From: Cryptomeria japonica
Lineage: Eukaryota > Streptophyta > Pinopsida > Cupressales > Cupressaceae
Direction: 5' to 3'
Assembly: GCF_030272615.1 (NCBI RefSeq)
Contig: NC_081406.1
Coordinates: 111,197,783 to 111,261,782 of the forward strand
DNA length: 64,000 nucleotides
Below the pieces are notes generated by a model. The model had not been told where the DNA came from and did not search any database. It saw only the letters and a program-made list of their open reading frames with translations. Below are positions 42,669-55,408 of the stretch, piece after piece (the first letter of the stretch is position 1; every line of letters starts with the position of its first letter). The translations under genes and the position numbers were made by a program.

Positions 42669-43028
42669 ATGCGCTACCAAATTTACTTTACGCGCTAAAA
42701 GAATGACCACACGCGCTAGGCTGCCCCCAACCACACGCTAAAGTTTTGACTATTTTAAAATTTTGTTTTCTCTGTTTTGAAAGGCTATGTGCTAGTATGG
42801 GTCTATGATGCGCTAACTGTTAAACCCTATGCGCTAAAGTTTGGTTTTCACGCGCTAAGTTGATGCTTCAACGCACTAGACTGTTTTCCCAATGCGCTAA
42901 TTGTTGAATACTGTTTTGGAATTTGGATAAAACACTACTGTTTTGAACAGATGCGCTAACTTGATGTTTGGATGTGCTAGCAAAGATACCCTACGCGCTA
43001 AGGAGTTGTTCCCATGCACTAATCTGCA
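42669..43028 (-). repeat. TAGCGCAT array, 21-bp period, near gag
   Basis: Seen on the plus strand as ATGCGCTA. The core's end base falls at 42676, 42697, 42718, 42740, then 42794, 42815, 42836, 42857, 42878, 42899, then 42958, 42979, 43000 and 43021. Inside each run the step is 21 bp (once 22). The cores are ATGCGCTA or ACGCGCTA with decayed variants; the 13 bases between are variable. Read on the minus strand, they are sense to gag. Confidence 0.92.
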
Positions 43029-44550
43029 CTTTTTTTTTTTTTGGTTGGTTTTTTTGCAATTTTAGGATTTGATTGTGAGTTTTTCAGCCTTGACGGATGA
43101 TTTTCTGAAATAGTAAATGCAAGTACAGCACAAAGAAGACAACCATTTCTGCTTAATCTAACAAAAAGTGTATGTTCTGCGAGGATGTGTTCAAATCCTC
43201 AATGTTTTAACTGGTTTGGATACAAAAAATACACTTCAGAAAGACTCTTTATTCAAAGGTCATAAATAACATCATAGCCCACTAGTCTTGATACTCCGTC
43301 AGCTCAAACAGTCGTGTCACCCCCTAGAGGGTGCCCATTTTTTTGCCTTTTTCCAAAAATTAACCCAAAATGAATTGCTTCACAATTGAGTAGTTATCTT
43401 GGGAGATATATGGTGAGTAATCTTGGGGGCGGATTCTTCCCCACCCTTGCACTATGATGTTATAAATGTTTGGTTACTGACTCAGTTCAAAGTTTTTATT
43501 TCTATGGCTCGTAATCAGGCTTCCTGTTCGATCGTCAGTGATAAACTCCCTTAGGAGGCTTCCCAACCTTTAGAACAAAGGCTTTATGTATCTCGAGGAT
43601 ACTGGGGGAAGGCTAATCGCTGCACGCAACTGTTGAAAAGGACTTTCGTCACTTTCCACTTTTGATTATAGTGGGTTGGAACACTTACTGTCAAAGTCAT
43701 TTTCCACTTAGGTCGTTCCCTTCACATCGGCCATAAATGGCTTTAAGAGTTGATTCCAACTCCTCGGGAAGGCAGGCCTGCTAAAGGATGTAAATGCTTG
43801 AAGTACAGAAAGCTTAAGAGTGGTTTGGTTTTTTGATCACCCAGTTAAGCGGAGAGCATATACCTTCCACTTTTGACACAAGGCAAACAAGGTTCTTTTT
43901 AAGCCTTCAATTCAATGATTTGCTAACCTCTACTTGGAGATGTTGCTCCAAAAAGCATGGTGTTCCTTTTATTTCCTCAGAGCAATGATTATCTAATCTA
44001 GTAAAGGAACCTGGTCAACAAAGCAAAATTTCGATGTGGTCAACAAAAGAAAATCGGTAAAGGGGAATGACTTCCTTCTTTTGTTGTGAAAAAAATAGGA
44101 CAAGTGTGATTCTTTAACTTTAAAATAAAATAAAAATGAAGTGAATCCTTTTATGCACCAAAGGATGGTGAAATTCTTTTTAGCCCTTTTGATTTCAAAA
44201 CTTGAAAATTTGACTTGTTCGTTTTAGAGCCCAAATTTGAGAAATTTTTCTCCTAAAAAAGCAAGAAAGATTGATTTTGTGGTTCTTTTTACAGCCCAAA
44301 GGAAATAAGTGAGTTCAACTTTTAAGAATAGAAGAAGTTTAAAATTTTAAACTAACTTAACTAAGTTAGTGAAAATCCTAACTATCTTAATATTTTTAAA
44401 ATTTTAAGCTCCCATCTACAATAGATTTGTTAGAATCCTGCAAGAAAACAAGTTGAAAATGTTAGATGGTTGGTGGACTTCAACAAGTCTTTTTTTTTTT
44501 TTTTTATTCCCGATTATAGATTTTAAAATTTTGATTTCTGTCTATTTCTG

Positions 44551-44832
44551 ATGCGCTATAGAACAAACTATACGCGCTACACAATAGCTGTGATGCGCTA
44601 AAAGAAGGTGGTGATGCGCTACACTGTTGTCGGAATGCGCTATGCTTTGTGCCAAGAGCGTTGCTCTGTTTTTCTCCCGCACTGAGACTTACAAGAAAAT
44701 TTTAAAATTCTTATGCGCTAATAAATGGACTTTACGCGCTAGATGATGGACCCAACATGCTGAACAGTGAACTGGATGCACTAGGCTGTTGACCAAATGC
44801 GCTAGGGAATGATTCCCACACGCTGATTCTCA
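44551..44832 (-). repeat. TAGCGCAT array, 21-bp period, near PBS
   Basis: Core end bases at 44558, 44579, 44600, 44621, 44642, then 44720, 44741, 44762, 44783, 44804 and 44825: strict 21-bp steps in two runs. It lies in the leader, 60-340 bp from the PBS. Same core and orientation, relative to gag, as the 42.7-43.0 kb array. Confidence 0.92.
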
Positions 44833-44891
44833 TTTTCCATGGACTTGCAAAAGTGGTTATATTTCAAAACCGATTAGATATATGGGTTAAT

Positions 44892-44909
44892 GCCCCACGG
44901 TGGGCGCCA
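44892..44909 (-). promoter_or_regulatory. Primer binding site of element C
   Basis: The minus strand reads TGGCGCCCACCGTGGGGC, starting 4 bp inside the 5' LTR edge. The TGG start and position fit a PBS; the tRNA is not assigned. Confidence 0.8.
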
Positions 44910-44913
44910 GAAA

Positions 44914-46343
44914 TGTATGCGGGAAAATCGGGTGGATAGAACTCAAAATGTGAAAAATAGAGTTCTAGGGAGACTTGTCCACACACCCATAGGACTTCTT
45001 GGTGCAAGCTATGGAGTCATGAAGTATGGCTCAACTTTCCAAGGTTGGTTCTATGGTTCTCTATCTCACAAGGTCCCTCAAACCAATGTTTTTTCTCTCA
45101 GATCACTGAGCAAAATGGTTTACAGATGACAAATGCAAGAACGAGGGATGCTTTGATTTACTTTTATAATGAAATGCATCCGAAGCCATGCATGATCTTA
45201 AAATGCAATAAACTAGATTATAAGATGACAAGGTTAGTATAAATACTATCCTAGTATGATTTATTAGTCTATGATTGAGCTAAATGATAAAGAAAGTATT
45301 CTAAACATCCATATTTGGACTAATTTCTATCTAAAAGAGAGGCTAAATGATGAGCATAAAATGATATATGAAAGCTTGGATGGATTTGAGTATAAGTGTG
45401 ATGCTAAAGACTTGGATGATCAAATGGAGGAATGAGAGCTCTATTTATAGCAAAAATAGGGCAATGGATGGTCAGGATTGAAAGATATAATCAAGGGTTG
45501 AGTTTGAAAGTTGGGGATCCATGTTTGTAATTGGCACCAATGAAATGGTGACAAATGTCAACATAAGGCTAGTTGAGAGGAGATGTAAGAAGCATTAAAT
45601 GCCTAAGAAGACCTCATGGTTATCTTAGGGGGTAAGGGTTAAGGTTAAGTCAAGATTACCGATTGGATAAAGCTTTTATTAAAGGATAAACTCTTGTGCA
45701 AATAATTAAGGGATAACCATGGTCAAAGCAATTAATGCTTGATGAGACCCTTGGGTTACATGGAGGTTGAGTTTAGAGAAAGTCTCTAATCATGTAAGGG
45801 GGTTGAGTTAACCATTAATGGTTTGTAAGAGAAAGTTGTTGGAGACTTGGAGCCTTTAATGGTTATTAAAGACTTTGAGGGTTTGAGAAGTGACTTCCCT
45901 TTGTTTAGGGATGTGACAAAGTTTAGAAAATGGGTTAGGTTAATTTAGAAGTTATTAGAAAAGTCTAGAAGGGGGGTTAGGAATAGGGTTTAGGAAGCAA
46001 GTGGGAGATGTAGGATTTTGCAAGTGGATGGAGGAATAATAGGATTTAACTGAATAAAAGGAATTTAATTCAATTTGGTTGTAATTTGAGGAAATCAAAT
46101 AAATTAGATTTATTCAATTTATGATAACTATTTAATTAAATTTGAATTTAATTAAAAGTGGATAGAAGGGATTTAATTGAATAAAATGATTTATTCATTA
46201 AATGGTAAAAAGAAGTCTAGTGAATTTAATTTAAATAAATTGAGTAATTTACTTAATTTAAATAGAAGAATGTGGGTGATTCAAAATAGAGAAATGAACA
46301 TAAAATATTCATTTAGGAATATGGTCATTTTTATATGTCTATA
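44914..46343 (-). repeat. 5' LTR of element C
   Basis: 1,430 bp, exactly the length of the left LTR, with about 35 substitutions by eye. Its outer end reads CTATA instead of CTACA. It would drive gag-pol on the minus strand. Confidence 0.93.
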
Positions 46344-46522
46344 ATTATTATTATTATTATTATTATTATGTTTGATTAGATTGACCCTAGACCTTCCCCA
46401 TTTTTATGGAAGGCCAAGAGTCACAACTTAGAATTCATTTTAGATGTCCTTATTGGGAATTGAACTTGGGTCTCCACAGTGAGAACCCAGTGTTTTAACC
46501 AATTAAGCTCAACCCCTTGGAC
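46344..46522 (-). mobile_element. SINE 5' part with tRNA-related head
   Basis: The minus strand from 46522 begins with a tRNA-like head: GAGCTTAATTGGTTAAAAC resembles an A box and CAAGTTCAATTCC a B box (about 46448-46460), the internal Pol III promoter. The body runs to an (AAT)n stretch in which element C inserted. The outer 17-bp TSD is at 46523-46539. A related head lies at 62188-62298. Confidence 0.8.
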
Positions 46523-46539
46523 TATACTTGTCACCTCTT

Positions 46540-47899
46540 ACACTTAAATTAATTTTATTTTAATACAGATTTTGTCATTCCAAAAAAATGAAAAAATTAT
46601 AGTGTTAGAGTGTTTTGTTGCAATTTAGTATTGTATTTAAGATGGTATTTGGCCCGATTTATGGTGGATGACTTTATCTATATCTGCCAGCTCATTGGAT
46701 GGCCCGATTATATTTGGCCGACCTTATTTTATTTTAGTTGTTTAATGGCTCCATCGGCTTGGTTCAAGGGTAGTATCTCACAACTCCTATATCACCTTAT
46801 CCGATGCTATGTCCTATTGCTAGCTACATACAAAGTTTTCCTATTAATAGATCAGACTCTTATTCATTGTCTGGCCTACTTGCCTGGTCAGTGCATGATA
46901 GAGACTCATATGTTTTTTTCCATCAAATTTTTAGCCTGATTCCATGCCACATTCTCTTTCGAAAACACCATCCAAAGATCAACTGATTTCTGTTGGATCC
47001 TATGTATGTAGTGATTGGCTATTCTCATTCGGCATTTGGCTCAAGCGGCATGCCTCATGAATGTAGCAATTTCATGATAGTCAGTTTGGTCACATTGCTT
47101 AGATTTATGGGTGAATGTTCGATGGTCAGAGGTGGCTTGATTTCCTCTGCTTGATATGTCGGTAGATGGTGCTGGCACTTCATCTTGGTATGGCAACTTC
47201 ATCAGTGACTGGGACATCATATGGTCGAATCAACCTCATTGGCCAAGTGTGATATTATTTATGATTGGTATCAGTTTTATCCCTACTCATAGTCTGCCTT
47301 ATCTCTGGAATACCACGAATCTTGTTTGAAACCTTTTATTATCCTTGGATCGACATATTGCATGCATGGGGCATTCTAATTACTTTGGCCGACATGTTTT
47401 TGAGGGTTGATATTTATCTATAGTGATATGCACGTTATTTGCCATGGTTTGTATGTAAGCAATATCTGCTTTCCTTATCACCATGGTGTTATGCATATTC
47501 AAGGGTCTATACCCTCAAGTGGTGTGGCCTATGGCCTGCCACCATATTTTTTCTATTAGTACTGTTCACATCTGCTACAACCCTCGCCATTGGTGGTGGG
47601 ATAATTTTGCCTCCCATTACTATTCAAGGTCATGTGGGCATCTAGGGGGCCAACCCCTAGCTACTAAATTTTTTTCGATTTTGAGCAATTTTTACCCATT
47701 CTTAGAGGCACTCATGTATGTGATGAAGGGTTAATCTATCCTAGAGCTTAATCAGACTTCCTTCTTTTGTTGATTGGGCTTCATATTGGTGGTTTATTCC
47801 ATAGCACTAGAGAAAGTCAATTCACCTGGTCAGGTCGATCCATTTGATTTTCCTTCGTAGTGGAGCAGGTTAATCTGACTAATTTCACTATTTATCAGG
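46540..47899. other. No recognised gene
   Basis: Mixed-composition sequence with plus-strand ORFs of 60-109 codons (46610-46939, 47439-47645, 47483-47734), rich in Leu, Tyr and Trp, with no motif and no homology that I can name. Possibly a decayed repeat. Confidence 0.35.
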
Positions 47900-49231
47900 T
47901 GTAATGGTGGTAAAATTAGGGTTTTACCGATTAAGATAATAAAACCACAAATCTTACCTAATAGACCATTACATTAAAAAGGATGGTGAATAGAATAGAT
48001 CTAGCCACAATTCAATTAGGGAAAGGGTTGAAATGTTGATTAGACTCACTTGTTTGCTTGTCTCCCCTTTTTGAGTTAAAATTAGATATGAATTGTAAGG
48101 TTTAGGGTAAAGAAATGGATAATTGAAGAAAATCAAAAGCAACAAAGAGTTGTAGATATCAAACAAATTCATAGATAGAGATTTGAGTAAACGAAGAGGA
48201 ACATAACCTATTGCTAAAAAATTGGGATGAATTGTTGGGACTATGGCGGTAGGTCGCCCTAGTCTTATAACTCTTGGTTATGCAAGTGGGATATTTTTTG
48301 GATCAAAGAGACACACTCGATCCATTGTTGGAAGATCAAGAAAAAATATCAAGACCCTTGTAGTAGGTCACCCTAGTCCTCTGCTTTTCGTTCCTCTGAA
48401 ATTTGAACTTGTTTACTGTCATCAATTATATCAGAATCTTCAACCACGACTCCTGAATCAGTTTCATGTACACATAGAGACACAAAAAATGGTTGTGGAT
48501 AGGGATTTTCCTTAATTCAAACCTTGGTTTAGGAATTAACCTCAAATTAAATTTAAATTTAAATACTAAATTAAATGCTAGGAGATATACCTTAGATCTA
48601 CAATGGTTGATAAGAAGATTGATGATGAAATGCTTTTTAGATATAATCATGAATTTTGAATGCAATAACATGATAAACACATGAACATGAATGACCTAAT
48701 CAAACACACATGCTTGTATGAAGATTTATGTGACTTTGGTCCATGATTCTTGAAGGGTGAAATTCTAACTTGAATGCTTGAAAAGACTTGATGAGAAATG
48801 CTTGACAAATATGGGGTATGTGTGATTTATCTAAACAAATTGATAAGATGTCCTCATATAGGGTTCCATACGTAAACTATTAATTAAGTTTAGCTACAAT
48901 GGTCACATTGAGGCACGGGTACGAAAATCCATCAAGGAGGGGGATTGATCACCCATATTTAAAATGGGCCCTATTTATGGAGGACTAGGGTGGCACCCTA
49001 GTCTAGAAAGGTGCACCACAACTCCCTTGTCCTCCAAATGTAGGACAAAAATCCATTAACATAGGGGCCACAACCCTGGGATGGGGTCCACTCAACCATG
49101 CACATAAGTGACATCAAGTCTAGAGTAAAAAGGGTCAAAACAGGCCTAGAGAGAATGGAGATAGGACACGCTAAATTAAGAGCACAAATATGAGGTGTGA
49201 ATTATACAAGGTTACAATTTACAACGCTACA
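47900..49231 (-). repeat. Probable solo LTR, 1.33 kb
   Basis: Begins TGTAATGGTGG and ends ACAACGCTACA, flanked by TCAGG (47895) and TCAAG (49232), a 4/5 target duplication. No partner copy flanks an interior. CCTATTTATGG near 48969 would be a minus-strand TATA. A diverged partial relative is at 10786-11563. Confidence 0.5.
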
Positions 49232-49791
49232 TCAAGTCAATCTTCTTGATTTATCTTTCAAATTTTATGGAGGACATACCCTTATTTGATGACAATTAAT
49301 CTAGTTGTCAATTTGTCTTTGGATCCTTTTTCTAAATCGGTTTCCACATTAGTTCCATGTTGTTACCTTCTTCATTGATTAGACATATACCTAATTAGAT
49401 TATGACTTCATCAATATGGACAAGTACAAGAGCATCATGCTCAAACAATTACCATTTTATAGGTGATTATTCATTATGATGGGACTACACAGTCTCTCTC
49501 TTTCCCTCTTATGTGAGGACATTATTTGTATCTTTGTGATGGATGTAGTTCTCATGGGGTATTGATTTTGAGACCTCAATTCACTGATCATTCTATCACT
49601 TATCTTGATTTACATATCTCCTTTTTTGAGATGATTTTTGTCCCATGAGGTTTTCTCATTTTCTCCATTAGCAAGACATCACTTGCATTGTACATGGGTA
49701 CCTAACATGGCCTTGTAGCTGGGACCCATATTTCATCATCATATCATATTGCATATTGCATTTTTCTCCCCATGTTGCACTTAAGTGGAGG
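49232..49791 (+). other. No gene; possible 3' end of a Copia element
   Basis: No open frame. It ends in CATGTTGCACTTAAGTGGAGG, a purine-rich tract right before a TGTTGGAG repeat start, as in the PPT-LTR junction of Copia elements. Confidence 0.35.
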
Positions 49792-50098
49792 TGTTGGAGT
49801 AAATATAATTTACTCAAAATTTTAAGTTTACTTAGGAATATTGAATTCCTAGATAGTAGGTAAAATTTATTAATATTTTATTATTTACCTACATTAATAT
49901 TTGTGCCAATAGTTGGCAAGTAGTTCTACCTACTCTCGTACCTCATTGGTGCTCACTTTATAGCTCTTTCTTATATAAGAAGGCTTATGTACATTTGTTC
50001 ACAATCTCAATACATTTCATCTCATTTAGTGATATATCTAATTCTCTTGTGAAACTTTTTGTAGGTTATTATCATAGCTTTGGAGTTATTCTCCTACA
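49792..50098 (+). repeat. Copia-like LTR relic, 307 bp
   Basis: Inverted ends TGTTGGAG and CTCCTACA. CTTATATAAGAAGG inside (about 49970) is a plausible TATA box on the plus strand. The flanks do not match, so either it is one LTR of a decayed element or the target duplication is lost. A similar GTTGCACTTAAG then TGTTAGAGTG junction is at 13899-13924. Confidence 0.5.
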
Positions 50099-50283
50099 AC
50101 TAGATCCTTTTTGTTATGTTTCATTTCATTCAAAACAATTTTATTGTTATCAGTTAAATAAATGGCATTGCTTCCATGGTTTTATCCATCGCTATTTTCA
50201 TATATGACATTTTTTATTTTGTTAGTAGCAACTTTTAGATCTCTCTTTGTTTGTTCATGTAGAGATATTTGAACTGTAAAATG

Positions 50284-50460
50284 AATTTATGTTTATTTAA
50301 TGGTTCCAAATTTTTGCTTATTTATTTATTTATTTCTTGCGATTATTTTTGTGATAATTTTCCTATTATAATTATTTAGTATTGAATAGATGCTAGCTAC
50401 TAAAAATATTGTCAATGCAGTGCTTCCTAAAGTTATTTGCACATAGAGTAGATAGTAGAT
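50284..50460. repeat. Dispersed repeat, copy 2 (partner 18757-18942)
   Basis: Same order of shared words as at 18.76-18.94 kb, ending AGTAGATAGTAGA. Family unknown. Confidence 0.65.
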
Positions 50461-51812
<1,352 letters not shown>

Positions 51813-52355
51813 TTAAGCTACGAAGGGCAATAAAGTATAGCTCCAAGGGATTAAAACAATTGTGGACCTTATTAAAGAAAGAACACCAAATAAAAAGGAT
51901 GAAAATTCTATTGAATCATAGGTCTGAAGGTAGTTAATCTTCTCACCATCATGTAGGGATCTCTTCATAGCATCTGTATAATCTCCTTTAGATTTGTTCA
52001 CCATCTAGATACCATAATTTAGGAGAAAAATCATAGTGGCAATAGTCAATATCAAGATCTAGAAAGAAATGCCTTTGGTGGACACCTGTTGTCCTTCCAG
52101 GAATGTGAAATCAGTAGAGAGGGACTAGTAGAAGTCCTTCATGGCTTCAATTTAAGGGGCTAAATTTCCCTCAACAAGAATCTTCCATATCTCATTATTT
52201 ATTTTTAGAAGATCATAATCCTTTGGCTTGATTTGGAAAGGTACCCACCCATGCTGAAAAAAATCCCAAAATGATGGAAGATAGAGAATAAACAGAGCCA
52301 AAGGAGAAATAAGGATAGAATGAGCTATGATGCCCTAAGAAGTGAAATAGGTGGA
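51813..52355 (-). pseudogene. Unidentified coding relic, about 180 codons
   Basis: One minus-strand frame reads as protein with few breaks: FLGHHSSFYPYFSFGSVYS, then FFQHGWVPFQIKPKDYDLLK, NNEIWKILVEGNLAP, FTFLEGQQVSTKGISF, a hydrophobic ILILTIATMIFLLNYG stretch, and MVNKSKGDYTDAMKRSLHDG to a hydrophobic end. Stops interrupt it four times (after NLAP, KDFY, KGISF and NYGI). I do not know the family. The protein-like composition and alternating hydrophilic and hydrophobic blocks suggest a decayed gene, perhaps with a membrane segment. Confidence 0.4.
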
Positions 52356-52859
52356 CTTGGATATCCTACCAAAAAATCTATATAAGTAAGAGGCTTTATC
52401 ATAAAAATGGTAGACAGTTAAATATCTAATTTATGTAAGTTATTGAAATATAGCCAAGAAATTGTAAGTGTTTTGGTGTGATGAGAGTTCAATTTCTATA
52501 GATTAGTCCAAGATCAACACTCTTCAAATTTCAAAAACTTTTACAAATATTGGTTGCTACTTTAAGAAACTTTTTCAAGTTAAATTGCATATACATGTAA
52601 TAATATTTATTAAATCCCACAAAATACTGGAATTTTCCTAAAGTCTATGAAACACTAAAATATATATAGTTGATGGATTTATAAAACATATATATTCCAT
52701 AAATATTGAAATGAACTGTGCATGTGTAGACAACTAAAACTAAAATAAAGCCAATGAAATTTGTACTAAAACATGTCCCTAGAATCATAAATTAGGTAGC
52801 ACAATTAAAAAAGTAGAGATCATAGTTCATGTAAAATAGTGAAATATATCTATCTAAGT

Positions 52860-53400
52860 TCTATCATCCCAACATCAAGAGTTATCTTCAATTCAGATGA
52901 ACTAGATTGAGTTGTGTCCTTTTTTACAAGAGAAAGAAACTTTAAAATAGATTTTAGTTAAAACATTTACATGTATGTATATACACATGATTTAAATTTG
53001 ATTTGATTCATTTTAATTTATAATTTTAAAATTTAAATGCTCTTTACAAACAAGCATAAATTAATATATGAAGGTACTCATCTTCTCCCATAATCGATTG
53101 TGCAGTTGGTATAGGTATGATTGAGTTGAGGCCCATTTAATGTTAAGAGAAAGAAACTTGAAATAAGAATTTAAATTAAAAAAAAGTAATTATATAGTCA
53201 CATGTGCACATGTGTCTGATTTAAATTTGATAAATAATATATTTTAATTTGTAAAAGATCATGAAATAAAAAATTTAAATGTACGAGATAGACAAAAATG
53301 CATAAACTATTGTATGAGACTAATCATATCCTCCCACAAACTGTAGTGCAAGTGGTATATGTACTCTTGGATTAGGACCAAAATTCTTATTAGCTAACTC
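52860..53400. repeat. Degenerate tandem repeat, unit about 220-245 bp
   Basis: Two to three diverged copies share, in order, ATTGAGTTG.G.CC, AAGAGAAAGAAACTT.AAATA, ACATGTG/ACATGTATG, GATTTAAATTTGAT, ATTTTAATTT and AAATTTAAATG, and CTCATCTTCTCCCA.AATC.ATTGTGCA. ATTGAGTTG-type anchors lie near 52908, 53121 and 53366. Confidence 0.6.
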
Positions 53401-54058
53401 CTACAAGGTCAAAAAGTCACATGTAAAAATTAGATAAAAATATGCAATCATTAATTTTATTAGTCCATATACAAGACAGACAAATTGTGCATAAATAATT
53501 TATATTTAAATAACTTAAAATGATGTTGATGACTTGTGAAATTAGCCTTGGTCAGTAGTATGAGCAATATCGATCCTAATAGTAGTATTAACTTGTACAC
53601 ATATATGGATGGATTTGGATTTTGAGTCCTTGCAAAACCCATTTATCTTAATCAAAAACTTGTATTGTACATATATATAATAAATTATATTATAAAATAT
53701 TTATTACATGTTTGATAGTGAATTCAAAGTACAAATTTCTAGGTGTAGTTTCTAAAATATACATACATGAAATGGCTCATGCATAACAGTTAATGATAGA
53801 GGAGCACTCACCACATCCTTTGGTTGGTCGAATATAGAAGCCATATGACCTCCCTAGGGAAACAAAAAAAATTCACATGTTTACGATTGAATTAATTAAT
53901 TAAGTTTAATTTGTTTAATATATCTAAAAAAATTTCAACATGATAATTTTAGATAATGGTAAATATCTTGAAAGGTGTGTTGAGTTGTACAAGTTTTGAC
54001 ACAAAATATAATTGATCAAATGTAGTTGGTGTTCTACAAACCATCATCTATACCAAAC
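53401..54058. other. No gene seen
   Basis: AT-rich, possibly a last partial copy of the preceding tandem repeat. A 60-codon minus ORF at 53460-53642 is not convincing. Confidence 0.4.
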
Positions 54059-55408
54059 TGTAACTAGGAATTCGGGAAAACGCATCAAAAGAACATAATT
54101 AGGAAACCACAAACCTAACAAGCAATGATAAAAACTCCTAATTAAATAAATGAGAGCTATGAAGACTAGACAATCAAATTAAATGCAAACCAATGCATAT
54201 GTCTCCTCCATGATTCTCCATTGTTCTTCTTTCACTTTTAAATTGGATGTGGATCTCACCTACAAGCACAAATTCAAGTGAAAAGCAAGTGGATTATGAG
54301 ATGAAAATAATAGCATAAGGTTACTCAAAGTGTGGTTGAAAATAATTGATAAAGGAGCTCAATTTATAGATAAATTGAGCATCAAAATGGCTCAAGATGA
54401 CAAATATGGCAAATTGCTATGACAAAATATGACAAATTGAAGAGATATTTATGCTTCATGATTTATGACAAATTAGAGAGAAATTATAGCCAATTGATTA
54501 TGACAAATTGAGCACAAAAATAGCTTATTGATTTCAGCAAAAGGTGGAGACAAATTAGTGGAGAAATGATGGGAGAAATTATAGGAATTGGCAAGCATGA
54601 AATTAGGGATGACAAATCATGTCAAAATTAGGAGAAAATTAAGAGAGAGAAATGTGGGAATAATTAATATCTTTTCATTTATTAATTAGCCCACAAAAGG
54701 GAATTAAATAAAATATTTAATTGTGACACAAGACATAGGGTAAATGAATAAATTCATTTATCCTAAGAAAAATATTAGTAAAGGATTAATAATTAAATAA
54801 TTATTAAACCCTAGAAAGGAGAAAATGAATGAAATAGGTCAAAACAATGCCATGATGTGATTTATGTGAAAAATGAATGATGATGATCATGATCAAGAAG
54901 ACGATTGACAAGGACCAAAAGTTTATTAAATTGATAATGACAAAGACCAATAACAAATTGATCAAAATTGACAATATTGATTTGATAAAGGATGATTGAT
55001 AAAATGATCGATGACAAATTGACCAAGATTGACAAGGATTGATGGAAATTGACAAAACATGATAATGATAAATTATGATTGATAATTGATAGGGATGAAT
55101 GATAAATCGATCAACATTGTTAGAAATTGATAATGATTGAAAATGATAAATGATATCTAATTAACATTAAAAGTTGATCATGATCATGAAAGGACAATTG
55201 AGAATGACATTGATAAGACCTAAATTGAAATAAGTGAATAGGATCAAATAGTAAGAGAAATAAGAAGAATGACATGATGTTGACAAATGATAAAAACCAC
55301 ATGTGTAACATAGAGGAAGTGTTACTAAGATGTGAAAACATAAAATAAGGTAATGTGGACATGTTAAAGTATGACACCTCAAGCATTGACCATTTGTTAG
55401 TGCCTACA
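54059..55408 (-). repeat. Probable solo LTR, 1.35 kb, Tat-like
   Basis: Starts TGTAACTAGG..TTCGGGAAAACGC, similar in layout to the element C LTR (TGTATGCGGGAAAATCGGG), and ends GCCTACA like that LTR's CTACA. Flanks CAAAC (54054) and CAAAT (55409) match 4/5. GAGCTCAATTTATAGA near 54355 parallels GAGCTCTATTTATAGC in element C, a minus-strand TATA site. The middle is rich in TGACAAATTGA-like words. The Leu/Ile-rich minus ORFs here are repeat by-products. Confidence 0.5.

Larger units (their letters stand above)
42464..44891 (-). other. 5' leader of element C gag-pol
   Basis: About 2.4 kb between PBS and gag with no clear gene. It contains two TAGCGCAT arrays (annotated separately), poly-T tracts (43031-43040 and 44491-44505) and C/T-rich text. 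Confidence 0.6.
28106..46343 (-). mobile_element. Element C: Tat-type Ty3/gypsy with antisense PMD gene, 18.2 kb
   Basis: Two 1,430-bp LTRs bound the element, with TSD ATTAT (28101-28105 and 46344-46348). On the minus strand, in order: PBS, a 2.4-kb leader, gag, protease, spacer, RT, RNase H, a second archaeal-type RNase H, and integrase; the dual RNase H and the domain order are hallmarks of the Tat clade. Between integrase and the 3' LTR lies a plus-strand PMD-type gene with its own promoter and intron. Both coding units carry stops and frameshifts, so this copy is dead. The LTRs differ at about 35 sites by eye. Confidence 0.95.

Noticed and set aside
46440-46522. Functional tRNA gene on the minus strand
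   Set aside because: A- and B-box-like words are present but the acceptor and anticodon stems do not pair convincingly, and the segment is part of a SINE with its own TSD.
54804-55386. Leu/Ile/Ser-rich minus ORFs that look like membrane proteins
   Set aside because: They are the complement of TGACAAATTGA-like low-complexity repeats within a probable solo LTR.
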